The notes beneath the pieces were generated by a model. It saw only the letters and a program-made list of their open reading frames with translations. It was not told the origin of the DNA and searched no databases. Positions 27,398 to 40,713 of a stretch of 64,000 bases of DNA are shown piece after piece. Every line of letters starts with the position of its first letter. The first letter of the stretch is position 1. The DNA comes from Tetrahymena elliotti 4EA (lineage: Eukaryota > Ciliophora > Oligohymenophorea > Hymenostomatida > Tetrahymenidae). The position numbers and the translations under genes are program-made. The DNA lies in assembly GCA_000231825.2 (NCBI GenBank), contig JH720317.1, positions 817,060 through 881,059 on the forward strand, given 5' to 3'.

Positions 27398-30300
27398 TAT
27401 TTAGATTTGATAGAACTTCTAAAGAAATCTTACCTCTATGTTTTGTGTAATTAAATCAAAATTTTCAGTAAAAACTATTAACAAATTATTTAAATCAAAG
27501 ATCAATAAAACGAGCAAATAAAATATTCAACTGATTGTTATAAGCAAAAATAAATACCACTTTTGCTATCATATAATATTTCTTCTCATTTTTAATTAAA
27601 CATTCTATAATCTATTAACAAAACTTACTTTACTAAGATAATTTCTGAATTATTTTATACCTTTACTCTATTTAGTATCTCCTAAGATTTAATAAGATGA
27701 TATATTTTTAAATTACATAAAATTATTTGATTATTTTAAATTTTAACTACTTGTAAATTTAAAAAATACAAGAGAAAAAGAAGAAAAAAAAGTTAAAAGT
27801 TAACTTGAAGAGAAGAAAGAGATAAATAATAATTTAAAAAAATAGGAAATAATTAAAATTTAATATTCTATTACTCAGAGTATTGGTCAACAAATTGTAA
27901 ATCAAGTAAAATCAGTAAAATTAATAGAGTGAATAATATTTTACAAATGTGATTAATAAATAGATTTTTACTCACATCAATGTGCATTATTCATTATCAA
28001 AAAATTTTTCATTAATTACTGAAAATCTTTTTATTACATCTCATTATTTAAATAAGGTAATTGCCTCCTCTAAAGTAAAAATTAATACTTATATTCTCTA
28101 ATGGTTAAAATTAAACTAAAAAATACACACTAGAAATAATAATATTAAATTTAAATACTGTATTATTTCATGAAGAATAAATGTTTTGATAAAAAAACAA
28201 AACCTGTTTTATTTTGGAATATAAATATTTTTGAATTTTAATAGAAAAAAATAAGAGAAAACCAAAAGTGAAAGAGTACTACTATGTAAAAAATTTTAAT
28301 TTATTTAAAATTGAAAACATAAAAAAAATTAGTAAAATAAATTCAATAATTTGCTAAATATTTCTAAAATGCTTGTTTAGAGTAATTATTAATTATTTAA
28401 TTGATTTGGTCATAAATCATTTAACTTTTATTTGTTTATTATTTATAGTAGAATTTCAAATAAATAATTTATGTACTTGATATCAAGTTACAAAATTGAG
28501 AAATTAATTCAATTAGCTAAACCTAAAATAAAGCCTTTATATCTTTCATCATAAATTGAATTCTTCCTACTAATATAAATAAAGTATATTTTGATTGAAA
28601 ATGAAGAAAAAACTTTGGAAGAGCAATAAAATGACTAAAGTATAAATACAATCTAAAAATGATTTTCAGTATAAATATTTAAATTCAATACTTAAAGATA
28701 ATAAAAATAAGTAAGTTTCAAGATATTAAATACTAAATGAACCATTTATCTATTAAGAAATGAAGCTCCAAAATTAATTATCAACTTAATGAAAAAAAAT
28801 AAAAAGGGTCGTAGCTTTTGTAATGGAGTAAGATCTATTTTTCTACTGAACTAAATTCATTTCATTTACTAATAATAAATATTTTTTTTATCTGAATTTT
28901 GTATTTATTTTAAAGATTAAAATATTTTTACTCTATCTTAAATCAATTAAATCAAGAGCTTTAAGATTAATGAATACATCTAGATAAGTTAGAATTTAAT
29001 GCAAATACACCAAGAAAATAAAAATTCAATAAACATTTTTAAATTAAAATAACTAATTATTATTATTTTTTTGGTTGATTTTTTGTACAAAATCTTGTAA
29101 AAAAGAATCCATCAATAATTAAAAATATTTAATAAAAAGAAAATAATAAAATAAATTAAAGTACAAACTTTTACAAATTTGAGATATTAGTGTAATGAGC
29201 TAAAACAGTTCCCCTTTGTGATTCATTTTTTATTTTTTGAATTAATAATAACATCTAACATTAATCAAATCTATTAAGCTTAGCTTAAGCTATGATTAAA
29301 TATTAAAATATTAAAGTTAGCTAAACTAAAGCCTAAATTTTTTATTCCATAATCACCTATTTAGTCTTAAGAAAATAAATTTTTTTGATGAAACGAAGAA
29401 TTAACCAAATAAAATCTTAAAATAGTAATATGATTGAAAACTCATAATATATATGACTAATCAATTATTCGTCAGGTAAAAATTAACAGATACTCAAAAT
29501 TATAAAAAATTAATGACATACATGTTTCCTTTTTTAATAAACTTATTTAATTTCAATATAATTTTTTTAACTTGATTTTGATAAAAATAAAAGTAAACTT
29601 ACAAAAAAAATTAGAAAATTATTTAATTGAATAGATGAAAATAGATTCTTCTTTTCTTATTCAAAGTAGAGTTGATTAATAAATGATAAATAAATTTAGT
29701 ATCTAACAATCTAACAGAAATAAAAATATAAAACAAAAAAAATAGTTCAATCTTCACAATGAAATTTTAGCTCTACTAACTAGATAAACTTTAATTCGCA
29801 TTTTAACTTATCTTCTAAATTATTTCTTTTTGTTTTTGTTTGATACAATCTTAAAATAAAACACTAAATCATTAAATTAAGTTATTTTTACCTTAGAGCA
29901 AAAGAAATTTAAGAAAGTCTTGTAGCAGATGCTAATTTTGATGCACCCTAGATATCAATTTTTAAATCTATTTTCAAATAATAAAATATTATTTTTAAAA
30001 TTGAAAATGAAAAAGTGAGTAAAAATAAAAGCATAGCTGAAAAAAATAAAACATGGATTTAAGTTTAAAATATTAAAATTTAAAAATTAAAAATAAAAAA
30101 TTTAAGAAATGATAAAATTAATATTTCTTTCAGTAATTATATTTACTAATTAAATTAGTCTGATAACTAAATAGTAAAATAATAAATAGAAATAAAAACT
30201 TAAGTTTTTTTTTTGTTTGATTATTACTCTAAGTCAATAATTAGATTAGTATGAGAAGATAATTCAGATTGTTGAAACTTTGAATTAAATAAATAAATAA

Positions 30301-30864
30301 ATGTTTATGAAAAAATATTTTTTTATTCCTTTAATACTGTTAAAGTATTTTGAATTCTAAATTATTTTACTTTTCTTTCTTCCTTTACTTACAAATTTGT
30401 TAAAATGTTGATATGAGTTTAACAACAAAAATCAAGTTATTATTGATAGGATGCAAGAATTTATTTTAGCATTGAAGAATCTAATTTAAATTGTCACCTA
30501 TTCAATTATTTTTATTTATTTATTTAATTAATTTGGAGGCAGGGTCTAATTAAAAAAGTAGTTTTTAAAACCTTTTATTGAAAAAAGTATAATTTAAAAT
30601 CATTATTAAAAATAAAACAAAAGTTTTAATCCTCAAATCCCTCTAAAAATTAAAAGAGTTGTGAAGATAATCTAAACATTTTTTCCTGTTTGTAAAATTT
30701 TAGTCTTTTTTATTACAAGGGAATTTTAATTTTAGTCATTAAATGAAATAGATTAGTAAATACGAACTTTTCACATTAATCTTTCAAATTTTAGTTAGAT
30801 TAAAGAAAATGTGAGAGATAAAGCGTGTAAACTACTTGTAAAACTCCTCTCATCTGAGGGTAAA
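27398..30864. other. Long intergenic region before carbonic anhydrase
   Basis: About 3.5 kb of A/T-rich sequence with no coding frame I can support. The frame of the downstream carbonic anhydrase stays open upstream of its first ATG, and TTTTAG at about 30789-30794 looks like an acceptor. A short 5' exon may therefore lie in the last few hundred bases. Confidence 0.65.
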
Positions 30865-31815
30865 ATGAACGTGCTTTCATATAAATTTGTGGACAGTAAT
30901 TTATATCAACTTATCTTTAAAAGCAAATCAAAAGAATTCATTCATTCAAAAAAATTAAAAAAATTAATAAAAAAATTCAAATCTGCAAAATTACAAGCTA
31001 TTAGAAAAGGAAAGATGAACACTATAAACAAAATTTAAAAAGAAGATTTAGAAGCTTATGGAATTGATGCTTTGCTCCAATATAATAAAAATTGGGCTCA
31101 TCAAATGTAGGTAGAAGACCCAACTTTTTTTGAAAGGTTGTCATAAAATCAATCTCCAGAATTTTTATGGATAGGTTGCTCAGATAGCAGAGTTCCAGCA
31201 GAAACTTTAACTGGTTTAGGACCTGGTCAGGTTTTTGTTCATAGAAATGTTGCAAACTAAATTATCCATACTGATTTGAATGCTCTTTCTGTAATTCAAT
31301 ATGCTGTTGATATTCTTAAGGTGAAACACATTATTGTATGTGGGCATTACCACTGTGGAGGAGTTAAAGCTGCTATTGAAAACCCAAAATTGGGATTAAT
31401 CAACAACTGGCTTTTACACATTAGAGATCTATATTTGAGATATAAAGAAGATTTAGACAAAATCTAGAATTTCAATGAAAAGGTTGACAAGCTTTGCGAG
31501 ATTAATATTGCCTAATAGATGTATAATATAGGAAATTCAACAATTTTATAAAACGCTTGGGCAAGAGGACAAGATATTTCAATTAATGCATGGATTTACA
31601 GTTTAGAAGATGGTTCTATCACAGAATTAGATTATGCAGCAAGCTCAAGAGAAGTTTTTGAAGAAGTAAATGAAAAAGCTATTAAAACAATTCTTAATGG
31701 AATTACTAGTCTTTCAAGCTACTCAGAAGTACTCTTAAGAAAGAAAAGAAGTTCTATTATTCCTTATACTCCAAAAAGAAATTCTGATATTAATAATGAT
31801 TCAAAAAATAATTGA
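30865..31815 (+). CDS. Beta-class carbonic anhydrase
   Basis: Catalyses reversible hydration of CO2 to bicarbonate with a catalytic zinc. A single open frame of 316 codons ends at TGA 31813-31815. The motif [10 protein letters not shown] gives Cys105 as zinc ligand and the Asp107/Arg109 dyad. [12 protein letters not shown] supplies His161 and Cys164, the other two ligands. FVHRNVAN and the C-terminal half ([17 protein letters not shown]) are also typical of the family. The N-terminal 70 residues are Lys-rich and outside the catalytic domain; they could be a targeting sequence, but this is not proven. The start is the first in-frame ATG (context AAAATGA). A longer frame begins upstream only with GTG, so a missed 5' exon is possible. 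It converges on the oxidase gene downstream. Confidence 0.93.
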
Positions 31816-32366
31816 TCAAAATGAGTTTTAATAAAGTGATGAAGTTTTTTCTTTGATGATTAATATCAAAATGTAAAATAAAATTTTGAGGCTGATTGCA
31901 AATAAATCTATAATTTTGCTTTCCAAATTAATCATAACTCAATTAAAATTCTTTAAAAGTAATAAAAGCTATCTTTAAATATTGTAAATTATATATAATT
32001 AATTAATCTATCATTTTTTATTGTAATAATTAATATAAAACCTCTCAATTCTTTTATCTTGTTTAAATTTAAATCATCTTCAATTTGCAAAAATTTAATT
32101 TTAATTAACCAATTTTAGGTTAAATTTTAAAATCTCAATTTCCATCTTTTATGCACAAAATTATGGGCCAACATGATTTGAATTTGTTACAAAAATATGA
32201 TGAAGATTAAAATGTATTTATAAAATTTAATTTTTAATTTTTTAATCACATAATTAGAAATAAAAATAGACTTATATTTGATTATATTTATAAGCAAATT
32301 AAAATAAGATGTATAAATATAAGAATGAATAAAGTCAAATAAATGTCAAAAATTTAATTTTTTTAA
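31816..32366. other. Convergent 3' intergenic spacer
   Basis: About 0.55 kb between two convergent stops (carbonic anhydrase and amine oxidase). A/T-rich, holds both 3' UTRs, nothing else seen. Confidence 0.75.
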
Positions 32367-33698
32367 TCATTTTTTATTACTAGTTAAAATATATTCTGTT
32401 TGAACGAGAGCTGATTCGTATGCTCCATGAATTGTGGAGTGGTTTTAAATACTAGTAGCTTCACCACCGAAAAATACTCTGTTTTAGATTGGTTCAGCCA
32501 AATCTTTTCTTTCCTTAGTCCAATGGAAAGTGGGAGTTGAATATCCACCTTCAATGTATTCTTTTGTAGAGTAACCTGTGTAGATATGCTCTTCAAGTAA
32601 TTCAGGTACTCTTTCATTTTTAAATAGCTTAGCAAGTTTCTCCAAAAAGGTATAAATTAATTGTTTTCTAATAGTTTCATCTTCTACCTTAACAGCTACA
32701 TCCTCTACTAATAAAGTAGTGAGCACATTGCTTTTAGATTTGTCTTTACAGAGACTGCTATTCCAAGTCATTCCAAAATCGTGATCCCAAAGTATTATTG
32801 AATTAAAGTTGTCTGGCCAAAATCTCTCTTTAAAGCGATACTACAATTTACCAGAGATACCAAAGTTTATATTGTTAATTGCATCAACTTTATTTTATGG
32901 GAGTTAAGGAACAAATTGAATAGAATTCTTCTTCAATTAGCTAAGAGGAACTGTAATTAAAACTTACTTTGCTTTGAAAGTAGTTCCATCTTGAATAGTA
33001 ATTTAAATTATGTTTTCATCAGAATAGTCTATTTTGCTAACAGGAGAGTCATATGATATAAGAGGTAAGACATCACCAAAAGCCTTTGTAATTACATCAA
33101 AATGAGACATATTTGTGATCATAGAATGGTCGCTCTTATCAACTAAGTTGTCATATTCCTAAACTCCTTTCCATGAAATTTTAGATAACAATGTTCCATT
33201 TTCTGTACCTAATAAATTTTAGTAGAATTTACCACATTTATCATAGATGCCTTTTTGTTTTAAAAAATCTTCAATAGAAACATCAGTAGAAAGTTAATCG
33301 TATTCCTTTTCTGTTATGCCCCATATATCATATTGAGGGTATTACTCAAAGAAGTCATCTTCGGGCATCATTTCTTCTTTATCAGGATGTTCAACAAAAT
33401 AAACACTATGCTATATCTCAGAGATTATATTAGCTCCCATATCTTAAGCTAATTTAAAATATTCACTTGATCTAAGATGTATTTCTTCACCACCAGTCTC
33501 TACAGCGAAATTAGCTAATTTTTCATTCTTAGAAATTCTACCACCATAAAAACTTCTAGCTTCTAAGACCTTAACTTTATATTTATTTTTAATCAAATTG
33601 TGGGCTGTGGCTAAGCCAGAGATACCTGAACCTACAACAATCACATCAAATAATTCGCTATCTAATGTGAGGTTATTTAGCTATTAATTTAATTCCAT
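32367..33698 (-). CDS. FAD-dependent amine oxidase (polyamine/monoamine oxidase family)
   Basis: Flavoenzyme oxidising an amine, probably a polyamine or monoamine, to the aldehyde or imine with H2O2 release. It is a single-exon 443-residue frame from ATG 33698 to TGA 32367-32369. An N-terminal Rossmann motif VIVVGSGISG (Gly23, Gly25, Gly28) is followed by VLEARSFYGGRI, the Glu/GGR signature of the family. VETGGEEIHLRSSEYF follows. The C-terminal FAD/substrate motif is RVFFGGEATSIQNHSTIHGA followed by YESAL. EYIEGGYSTPTFHW, before it, matches the usual aromatic-cage region. Length is usual for soluble polyamine oxidases. No signal peptide or C-terminal membrane anchor is seen, so a cytosolic protein is likely. 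The exact substrate cannot be told from the sequence. Confidence 0.94.
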
Positions 33699-36299
33699 AG
33701 ATATTTTGTATTACTTTTTTTTGTCTAAATTTTTTATTAATTAATAAATTACATAATTCAGATAAATTTTGAGGTCTGTATTTATAGTTATCTAGAAATT
33801 ATATTTGATAGATTCTAAATTAAAGCTTAATTAGAGGATGTAATTGGTCAATATTCACTTAAAAGTAACCATAAAAACAAAAAAGTAAACATCAAAGAGA
33901 GAGAAATTACAACAAACAATAGATTTTGGCAAAAAATTTTACAAAAATCATAAAAACATTATTTAATAACAATTTATTTTTATTTGTTAGATAAATTATT
34001 TATTTTTCATTGATTGTTTGTTTAAATTTGTACAAATGTAAACTCAAACTAATTATTCTTATTGATAAAATTAATGATCTTGTTTGTATCTTTTTTAACA
34101 AAAATCTGTAATTAAAAACTTTCTCATGATCAGATTTTTCCTTTATTTTTGATAGATTTGAAATATTTATTTGTTTTTTTATAATTTATTAAATTTTAAA
34201 GAAAATACTATTTACTTATATAAAGTTAATTCTATTGAGGGAGAGTTTGAATGGTAAATAGAAATATAGTTGCTAAGAACTAAATGTTTAAGTAAAGCGT
34301 TCTATTTTTAGAATGAAATTATCTATGTTACATTCATGAATTACTAAAGTAAAAATAAAATAAGAATTAAGATAGTAATTAAAAAAGCTAAGTATATATT
34401 TTTTTAAAATTGTAGCCACTAGATTATCTTATTTGTCTCCCTTAAATCATTACGTCTTTTTTAACAAAAATGTGTAATTAAAAACTTTCTCTTAATCTAT
34501 TAACTTTTTTTTTTGATAGTAGAGAGTTTTAATTCGAAATAGAAAAATAGTCATAAAGAATCAAAAAGTTTAAGTAAAATGTTCTATCTTTAGAATTACC
34601 TTTATTTATTTTGCTTAAGTAGATTATTTAAATACAGATAAAATTAGAAATAAGTAAGATATTAGATCAGCTAAATAAATCTTTTTAAAAAAAATTTATC
34701 CTACTAGATTATCTTCTTAAATCATATGGATAAAAATTGATTGATTGAATTTGTTATTTAAAAAAGATTATGCAATAAATAAATCCTTTGAATTATTCTT
34801 TTGTACCCAAGTCCAAAGTGGCCTTGATTAAAATATGATTTTGCCAATCAAATATTTTGTTTTTTTATAATTTTACTTTCAATATCAAAGTATTTTTAAT
34901 TACAATATTTTAAATAAAGAGATCTTTTTCCATCAAAACTATTATAAAAATAGCCACTAATATTTTTAATTAACACTCCTTATCTTGTGGCTATTTTTAC
35001 ATTTGCTGATTAAAGCACACTAGTCTATAAAATAAAATTTCTAATTAAAAGAAACATAGGTGGTGTTTAATTTAATGTAAACAAACGCAATTTTTGAGGT
35101 AATATTGGTTTCCATTATATATGAAATATTTGTTTCAGACAAAAGGAGTTTTTGAAATACTGAATATTTTTGAATCCTTTGATTGAAAGCCATTCTTAGT
35201 ATTGTAAAAGATACCAATATTAATAGTAACAAAAACTCCGTCATCTCGTCTTGGTTGATCTGAAGTTATTATAAACAAATTAAAAAAGGAATTTTAGTTG
35301 TAATCTGGTTTTTGATAGAGAAAAATACAGTAATAAGAAGATTTTTAATTTAATCTTTTATAATAAACCTTTTTTTATTTTGCTGGTGAATAAATCTTAA
35401 CTACAGATAATTATTTATGGATTTTTTTTAAAAAATGAGTTTTTAAAAATTAAAGATAAAGAAATAAATAGATTTTTAGCGAGCTAAATATTTAAAAGGT
35501 TGATGTTACTTTTAAGGATATTAGTTTTATTTAACTCTACGTTTAATTTTTTTGTATTTAAATGACAAATTGTGATTGATGCTGAATTCTAGTTTGGTTT
35601 TTTTTACTCTATAAACTTTTCCAAATATACAATTTTTTGTTCATATTTTAAGTCTTAAATACAAAAAGATATTTTCTAACTAAATTAAAGTCTGATTCTA
35701 TATTATAATTTCTTTTATTGTAATTGAAATTAATACAGAAGAAAAGAGATTTCAGCTTACATACACATTTTTCACTAAGAAATTAGATATCAGTTTACAT
35801 TTTTTCTCTAATGGTTAAATTCCAACTAAAATTTTAAAAAGAATAAATATTTTAATGTCACCCACTTGCTTAATTTTTTCTTTTTTTTCTAAAGTTCAAA
35901 TGCTTTGTAATTTTTAAAAGATTTTATTCCAAAAATCTATTTATGATTTTATACTATTTTTACTTTTTTTAAACTATTAAAATGAAATAATTTTTATGCT
36001 TTTTGATTTAAATTTTTTTTACAAAAAAAAAAACCTTAATAGAAATAATTTAAATAAGTTTGAAAATATTTTATTTTGCACTGAATTTGTTAATAATTGA
36101 ATAGATTAATAGAAGAATATATTGATTGATGTATATATTGATTGCAGTGATAATTTAACTATTTATTTATTTATAGATAAAGATATGAGTTTTATAATTA
36201 TTAATATTACTTTATTTTCATGCAATTAGCACAATTTATTTATTGCCTTGATTTATATACCAAACAATTAATTTACTAGGAAGGTTTAATATGATTTTA
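33699..36299. other. Intergenic region with a diverged non-coding duplication
   Basis: About 2.6 kb without a supportable gene. It contains the imperfect direct repeat at 34089-34725, listed separately; the rest is A/T-rich with T-rich tracts. Confidence 0.7.
34089..34725. repeat. Imperfect tandem duplication, non-coding, two copies of about 280-360 bp
   Basis: Copy 1 is about 34089-34435 and copy 2 about 34455-34725. A 37-bp block (34089-34125 against 34455-34491) differs at one base. A second block at 34285-34314 matches 34567-34596, and a third (CACTAGATTATCTT-like) recurs at about 34418 and 34703. The block order is conserved, which points to an old duplication with indels. Confidence 0.75.
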
Positions 36300-36944
36300 T
36301 CACTCTACTAATTTCTTTCTGAGCTTGTAAATATCTTGAAGGCTTGATTCAAAGAATAACTCAAATTTGGGGAAATCTATGTTTGTATTGTGCTTTGAAG
36401 CATACTCAGCAACAAATTGATGTTTAGATGATAAGAAAAGAAACAAGCCACCTCCTAAAGCAGATAGACCATTAATTCTAAAAACTGACTCTCCAGTAAA
36501 TTATTTTTCTTTATTTATATAAAAGAACAAGGTTCCTAACAATACTCCAAATATGGATCCATATTTAACACAGTTATATTCAAATTATTTAATTCGATTT
36601 CTTGTTTAAACAACAAATACTTCTAGCTCTAACATTGTTGAAAATTTAACTTGCTCATTAGTGATTTTATATCTAACATTATTATCCACAAACCACTTGT
36701 TGCATTAAGCCAAACAATTTTACTCTAAAACAAAAATCTATTGAAGTTGCTATTAATATTAATAGTTGCTGCTTAATAACTAGCCAGAAGGAATTTGTGA
36801 GAATACATTTTAATTTTATTATGCTCCTTATTGCCAGTTCATTTATTGCTAATAAAATTATTATGGCTATTACTGCTGCTAGTTTTAATTTACAGGATTA
36901 GCTATTTACTTTTATGGAATAACTTATATTTAATTGTTACTCAT
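36300..36944 (-). CDS. Hypothetical Gln-rich two-helix membrane protein
   Basis: Single open frame of 214 residues from ATG 36944 to TGA 36300-36302. I do not recognise the family. Residues 1-70 are Gln/Asn/Pro-rich and probably disordered. Residues about 74-125 look folded and contain three Cys (QNCLAQC and YNC). Two hydrophobic segments follow: about 128-143 (GSIFGVLLGTLFFYI) and 156-172 (INGLSALGGGLFLFLSS), the second Gly-rich. A charged C-terminal domain ends KLRKKLVE. This layout suggests an organelle or endomembrane hairpin protein, but that is inference. Other frames of the same stretch contain TGA or lose the hydrophobic pattern. Confidence 0.75.
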
Positions 36945-37967
36945 ATTACTACTATTTTAAATACTACTAAAAATAAATATTTTTTAGCTATTTGTTGGAT
37001 GTAATTAAGATATTCAGAGAATATATGTTTCTTTGAGATCTTTACTAACTAAAAAAATAGATAATCTTATTTACTACTTTTGCAATAATAAAAATAGTAC
37101 TTATTTGCAAATTATCTAAAATAAAAATACAGAAATTTCTAATTAATAAAACCAAAAAATTTTCAAAAATTCAGTGAAAGCTGAATCACAAAAAATTGTA
37201 TCATCAATTCTAAAGCTATTTTTTGTTTTAAATTACTCATAAAATTATTATTTAAATAAATTAAATTATTTGAAAATAAATAATTTTAATCAATATGGCT
37301 AATATAAATTAAATTCTCATTCAAGATTACATTGTTATTTTTTATTAATTTGTATCCCTTTTATTTCAATAAAAATTGTGGTAGTTTATTCTTTTGTTGA
37401 AAGCAAATAAAATGTTGTGTTTGAAAATTCAAAAAAATAATTAATTTGATTAAGTTTAAATGTTTTTATTATTTATGTATAAAAATTAATTTTTTTTATT
37501 TTTAAGATAAAATGTATTTGTTATAAAGATAGATTATTTAGAAGTTGTTTATACATATTTTTTAATTTTTTTAAAAGTAAATTTTATTTAGAATATACTA
37601 GATATCAATAACTAAGATTAGATGAACAAATTTAAATAAAATAATTATGTTTTTTATTATATCAAAATTTACTCTATTAGAATACTTAGAAAGTTTTTTA
37701 TCTGAATTAAATTATGAATTATAAAATTTAATTTTTAATTATTAATAATGATCTCAATCCAATCTATTGCTACTATGAATTAAAATTTCATATTGCAATA
37801 AATTAAATTTATTTTTAGTTATATTTTATTTATTTTATTATGGATATTTTAGATAGTTATTATTTTATTAAGGTTTAAAAATTATTTTTTTGGCTATTTA
37901 AGATTAATTATTTTATACAAGCAGATGTTTAGCAAATATATTTTAAATAGGGATTTAATTAAATCAA
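36945..37967. other. Intergenic
   Basis: About 1 kb, A/T-rich, between the two-helix protein start and the two-CNBD gene stop. Nothing supportable seen. Confidence 0.7.
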
Positions 37968-40713
37968 TCAGATTAAAGTAAAAATAAATTTATTATCAAA
38001 CTGATTTTTTTTACCATTTTTTGAAAAAGAAACTTTATGAGGTGATCTGCTGTTGTTGATCTAATTATTATTATCAAGTGATTAGTTTTATTAGTTAAAT
38101 TTTTATTATGATCTTGATCTGGTTTTATAATCGATAACTATTGCATCTTTAAGATCTTATTTGAGCTCAGTTTTGCTAAATTTAATGTCTCTATTAATAT
38201 AATCTCCCTTAAGAATAAAATTGAGACTAATTAAATCTTATTATTCCTTTTTATCTTATTATTTTCTTTATTGATTTTGTAATTAAAATACATCTTATCC
38301 ATATTAAATTTAATTAAAGATATTTTTAAGTTTGACCACTTCTTTACTGCTTCTTCTTTTAGCATTTGTATCGCCATATTTAATTCTCTCCATCAAAGTA
38401 TCTCCAGATTCTTTGTAAAATTTCCTTTTTGATTATTCAAATTTAATTTCAACAGTTTTATTATTTTAAATATCTTCTTCTTTGATAAAAAATTATTAGC
38501 ATGGCTTATCATCATTTATTGATGGAAGTTAAATTTAAAAATTATTTTTTGTTTATATATTTTTGTTAGAAATAGATAATTTATTTTTTGGACTTTTACT
38601 TAAAGTTTCAGAATTAAATTCTAAAGAATTTTGATATCTACCTCTTGTTGAAGTTTATTCATTTTTTAATAGTTAAGTAAATGAAATCGTATCATTAGGA
38701 GTATTTGAATTCAAATTTAGAATTGAATAATCATGTTAAATTGATTTACTCCTTGACTTTAAAGATTAGTTAGTATTTAATTTTTTAGAATTTGAGAAAG
38801 GTGTTAGACTAGGAAGTAGATCAAGCTATATAGAATCTCCATATCTAGAATTAATGTCATAATCTGAATTAGAATAATCAACACTCATATCTATATTTTA
38901 GGTATCATTTTAATAGGTATAGTTGTTAGTTGAAGTAAGAGAGTTTGGTATATTTTAGATCCCTTTTTATTTTTCAAATTTTGCTTATTCTTATTAAATA
39001 TCAGCCTTCTAAGTAAAACATTATTTATACTATTTTATTCTCTCAGGACTTAAGTGCAGCTTCCTTTACACAATATTATCTTACTCATTTTGCATCGTTT
39101 ATTCATAAATTTAATTATATCTTTCTATTTTAGCTTTAGCATTATTTTCTAAATAATGTTAAGCATAAGGTTTGTCTAGAATCTTGGCATTAAAAATCTA
39201 TTTATATTTAAAAAAGTAAATGCCCAAAATGTTTTTAATTAGCTTCAATAACTTAAATAAAATCATATTCTAATTTGTGTTATTTCACACAAATTTAATT
39301 ATAAAATGTTAATAAAGGGGGTAGAATGGGGATAAAAAATAAGAAAATTCAAAGACTTCACTTAAAAAAAGATATCATTCTCTAAAAGGTAAAAAACAAT
39401 ACATATTATTTACTACCCTCCATCAAATAAAATAAATTAAAAATATTTTTTTCTTAATAATAATTCTGAATTTTGATGAAAAGAGGAAAATAATATACTT
39501 TTTTGCTAAGGATCCAAAGAATGGCATCTTAAGTTAAACAGCGAATATTATAGCTCCTATTTTATTGTAAATACAAATCATCTTCTCCAAAAATTTATCC
39601 TTTGGACAATAAGCATATCTTTTTAATACGTTTAATAATAATAAATATTAAATTTTCATATTATTTTTTTACCTCTGCTTCTTTTTAAAGAAAGTATTTA
39701 CTGTTTTTGCACTTTTTTAGGTATACTTAGGATGTTTTGTTTGAGTCTTGTAATTCATTTGGTATAATAAATGATTTTGTGACAGAAAAATCACCTTCTA
39801 TGATAATGTACATATTTTCGCTTTACTGTCCTTACTGGTATATATATTCTCCTAACTTGCATTTTTTTACAATTACATTATAATAAATCCATTTTAAACT
39901 GCCTCTGCCCCATTTTCTGAAAAATTCAAATCCATGTAATAAATTAACAATTTGTGCTAGCTTATTTTCTTCATAAGTGCCTATAAAATAAAAATATTTT
40001 TAAAGAATTGAGTAAAAACTGTTTTAATCGAACTAAAATAACAAACCTAATATTCTCATAAAGGATTCTTTAGTTAAAATTAACATATGCACTTCATCTT
40101 TTGCTTATACTGTAGCTGTTCTTCCTCTATTTTCAATCAATCCTCTTTCTCCAAATGACATTCCTTAAGTCAGGACTTTAACTTCTACTAAATTGACAAC
40201 TGAATTACTAGCACTCTAGTCATTATTTTATTTACTCTATTTTTAATCATGAAGATTAATCAAAATAGAGCATTCCCCCTGCAAAATTAAGTAAAACTCT
40301 AATGATTTGTCTCCTAAAAGTATTTTTAAAACATCAAAATTACATTTAATATATTCAAAAGCAAAAATAATTAATACCCATTGAGCAAACAATATCATCT
40401 TTTTGATAAATCCTGTATTATAATTATTTAAATAGTTGATCAAGTATCCATGTCTTATTATTCTTGAGTAAAACTGTTAGATAAGCTAATTTAGGACACA
40501 AAAGTTCTCTTAACTTTATCAAATCATATCTACTTCTCTCTTATTGGCTTTTTAATAATATTTATCTTGCTTCCTAAAAATTAAAAATGAAATTTAATGT
40601 AATGAGAACAGATTTATTTTTTTTTGATTATTTACAGCTATATCCTAAAGATAGAGATTCTATAGTTAAATGTCTCTATCTGTTTTGGAATCTACAGCAT
40701 ATCCTTCACTCAT
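37968..40713 (-). CDS. Soluble protein with two cyclic-nucleotide-binding domains
   Basis: Likely a cAMP/cGMP-responsive protein without membrane helices. Five exons join in phase: 40636-40713, 40378-40573, 40047-40313, 39673-39980, 39499-39618. After a small unresolved junction, a long tail exon (about 39200-37968) ends at TGA 37968-37970. CNBD1 has LEFYLILQGECSILIN and a standard phosphate-binding cassette SFGERGLIENRGRTATVQA with the key Arg. CNBD2 has MYIIIEGDFSV and IFGEDDLYLQQNRSYNIRC, again with Glu and Arg. The tail (about 400 residues) is Lys/Gln/Ser-rich and starts with KILDKPYAQHYLENN. Two tandem CNBDs recall PKA regulatory subunits, but no dimerisation domain or inhibitor site (RRxS) was seen before CNBD1. 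Its partner is unknown. Confidence 0.85.

Noticed and set aside
30811..31038. Apparent start of carbonic anhydrase at 30811
   Set aside because: The first codon is GTG, and the overlapping ATG is followed at once by TGA. The in-frame ATG at 30865 is a better start.
35041..35244. Minus-strand 67-codon ORF in the 33.7-36.3 kb spacer
   Set aside because: It is isolated, hydrophobic by A/T bias, and has no homologous context or splice partners.
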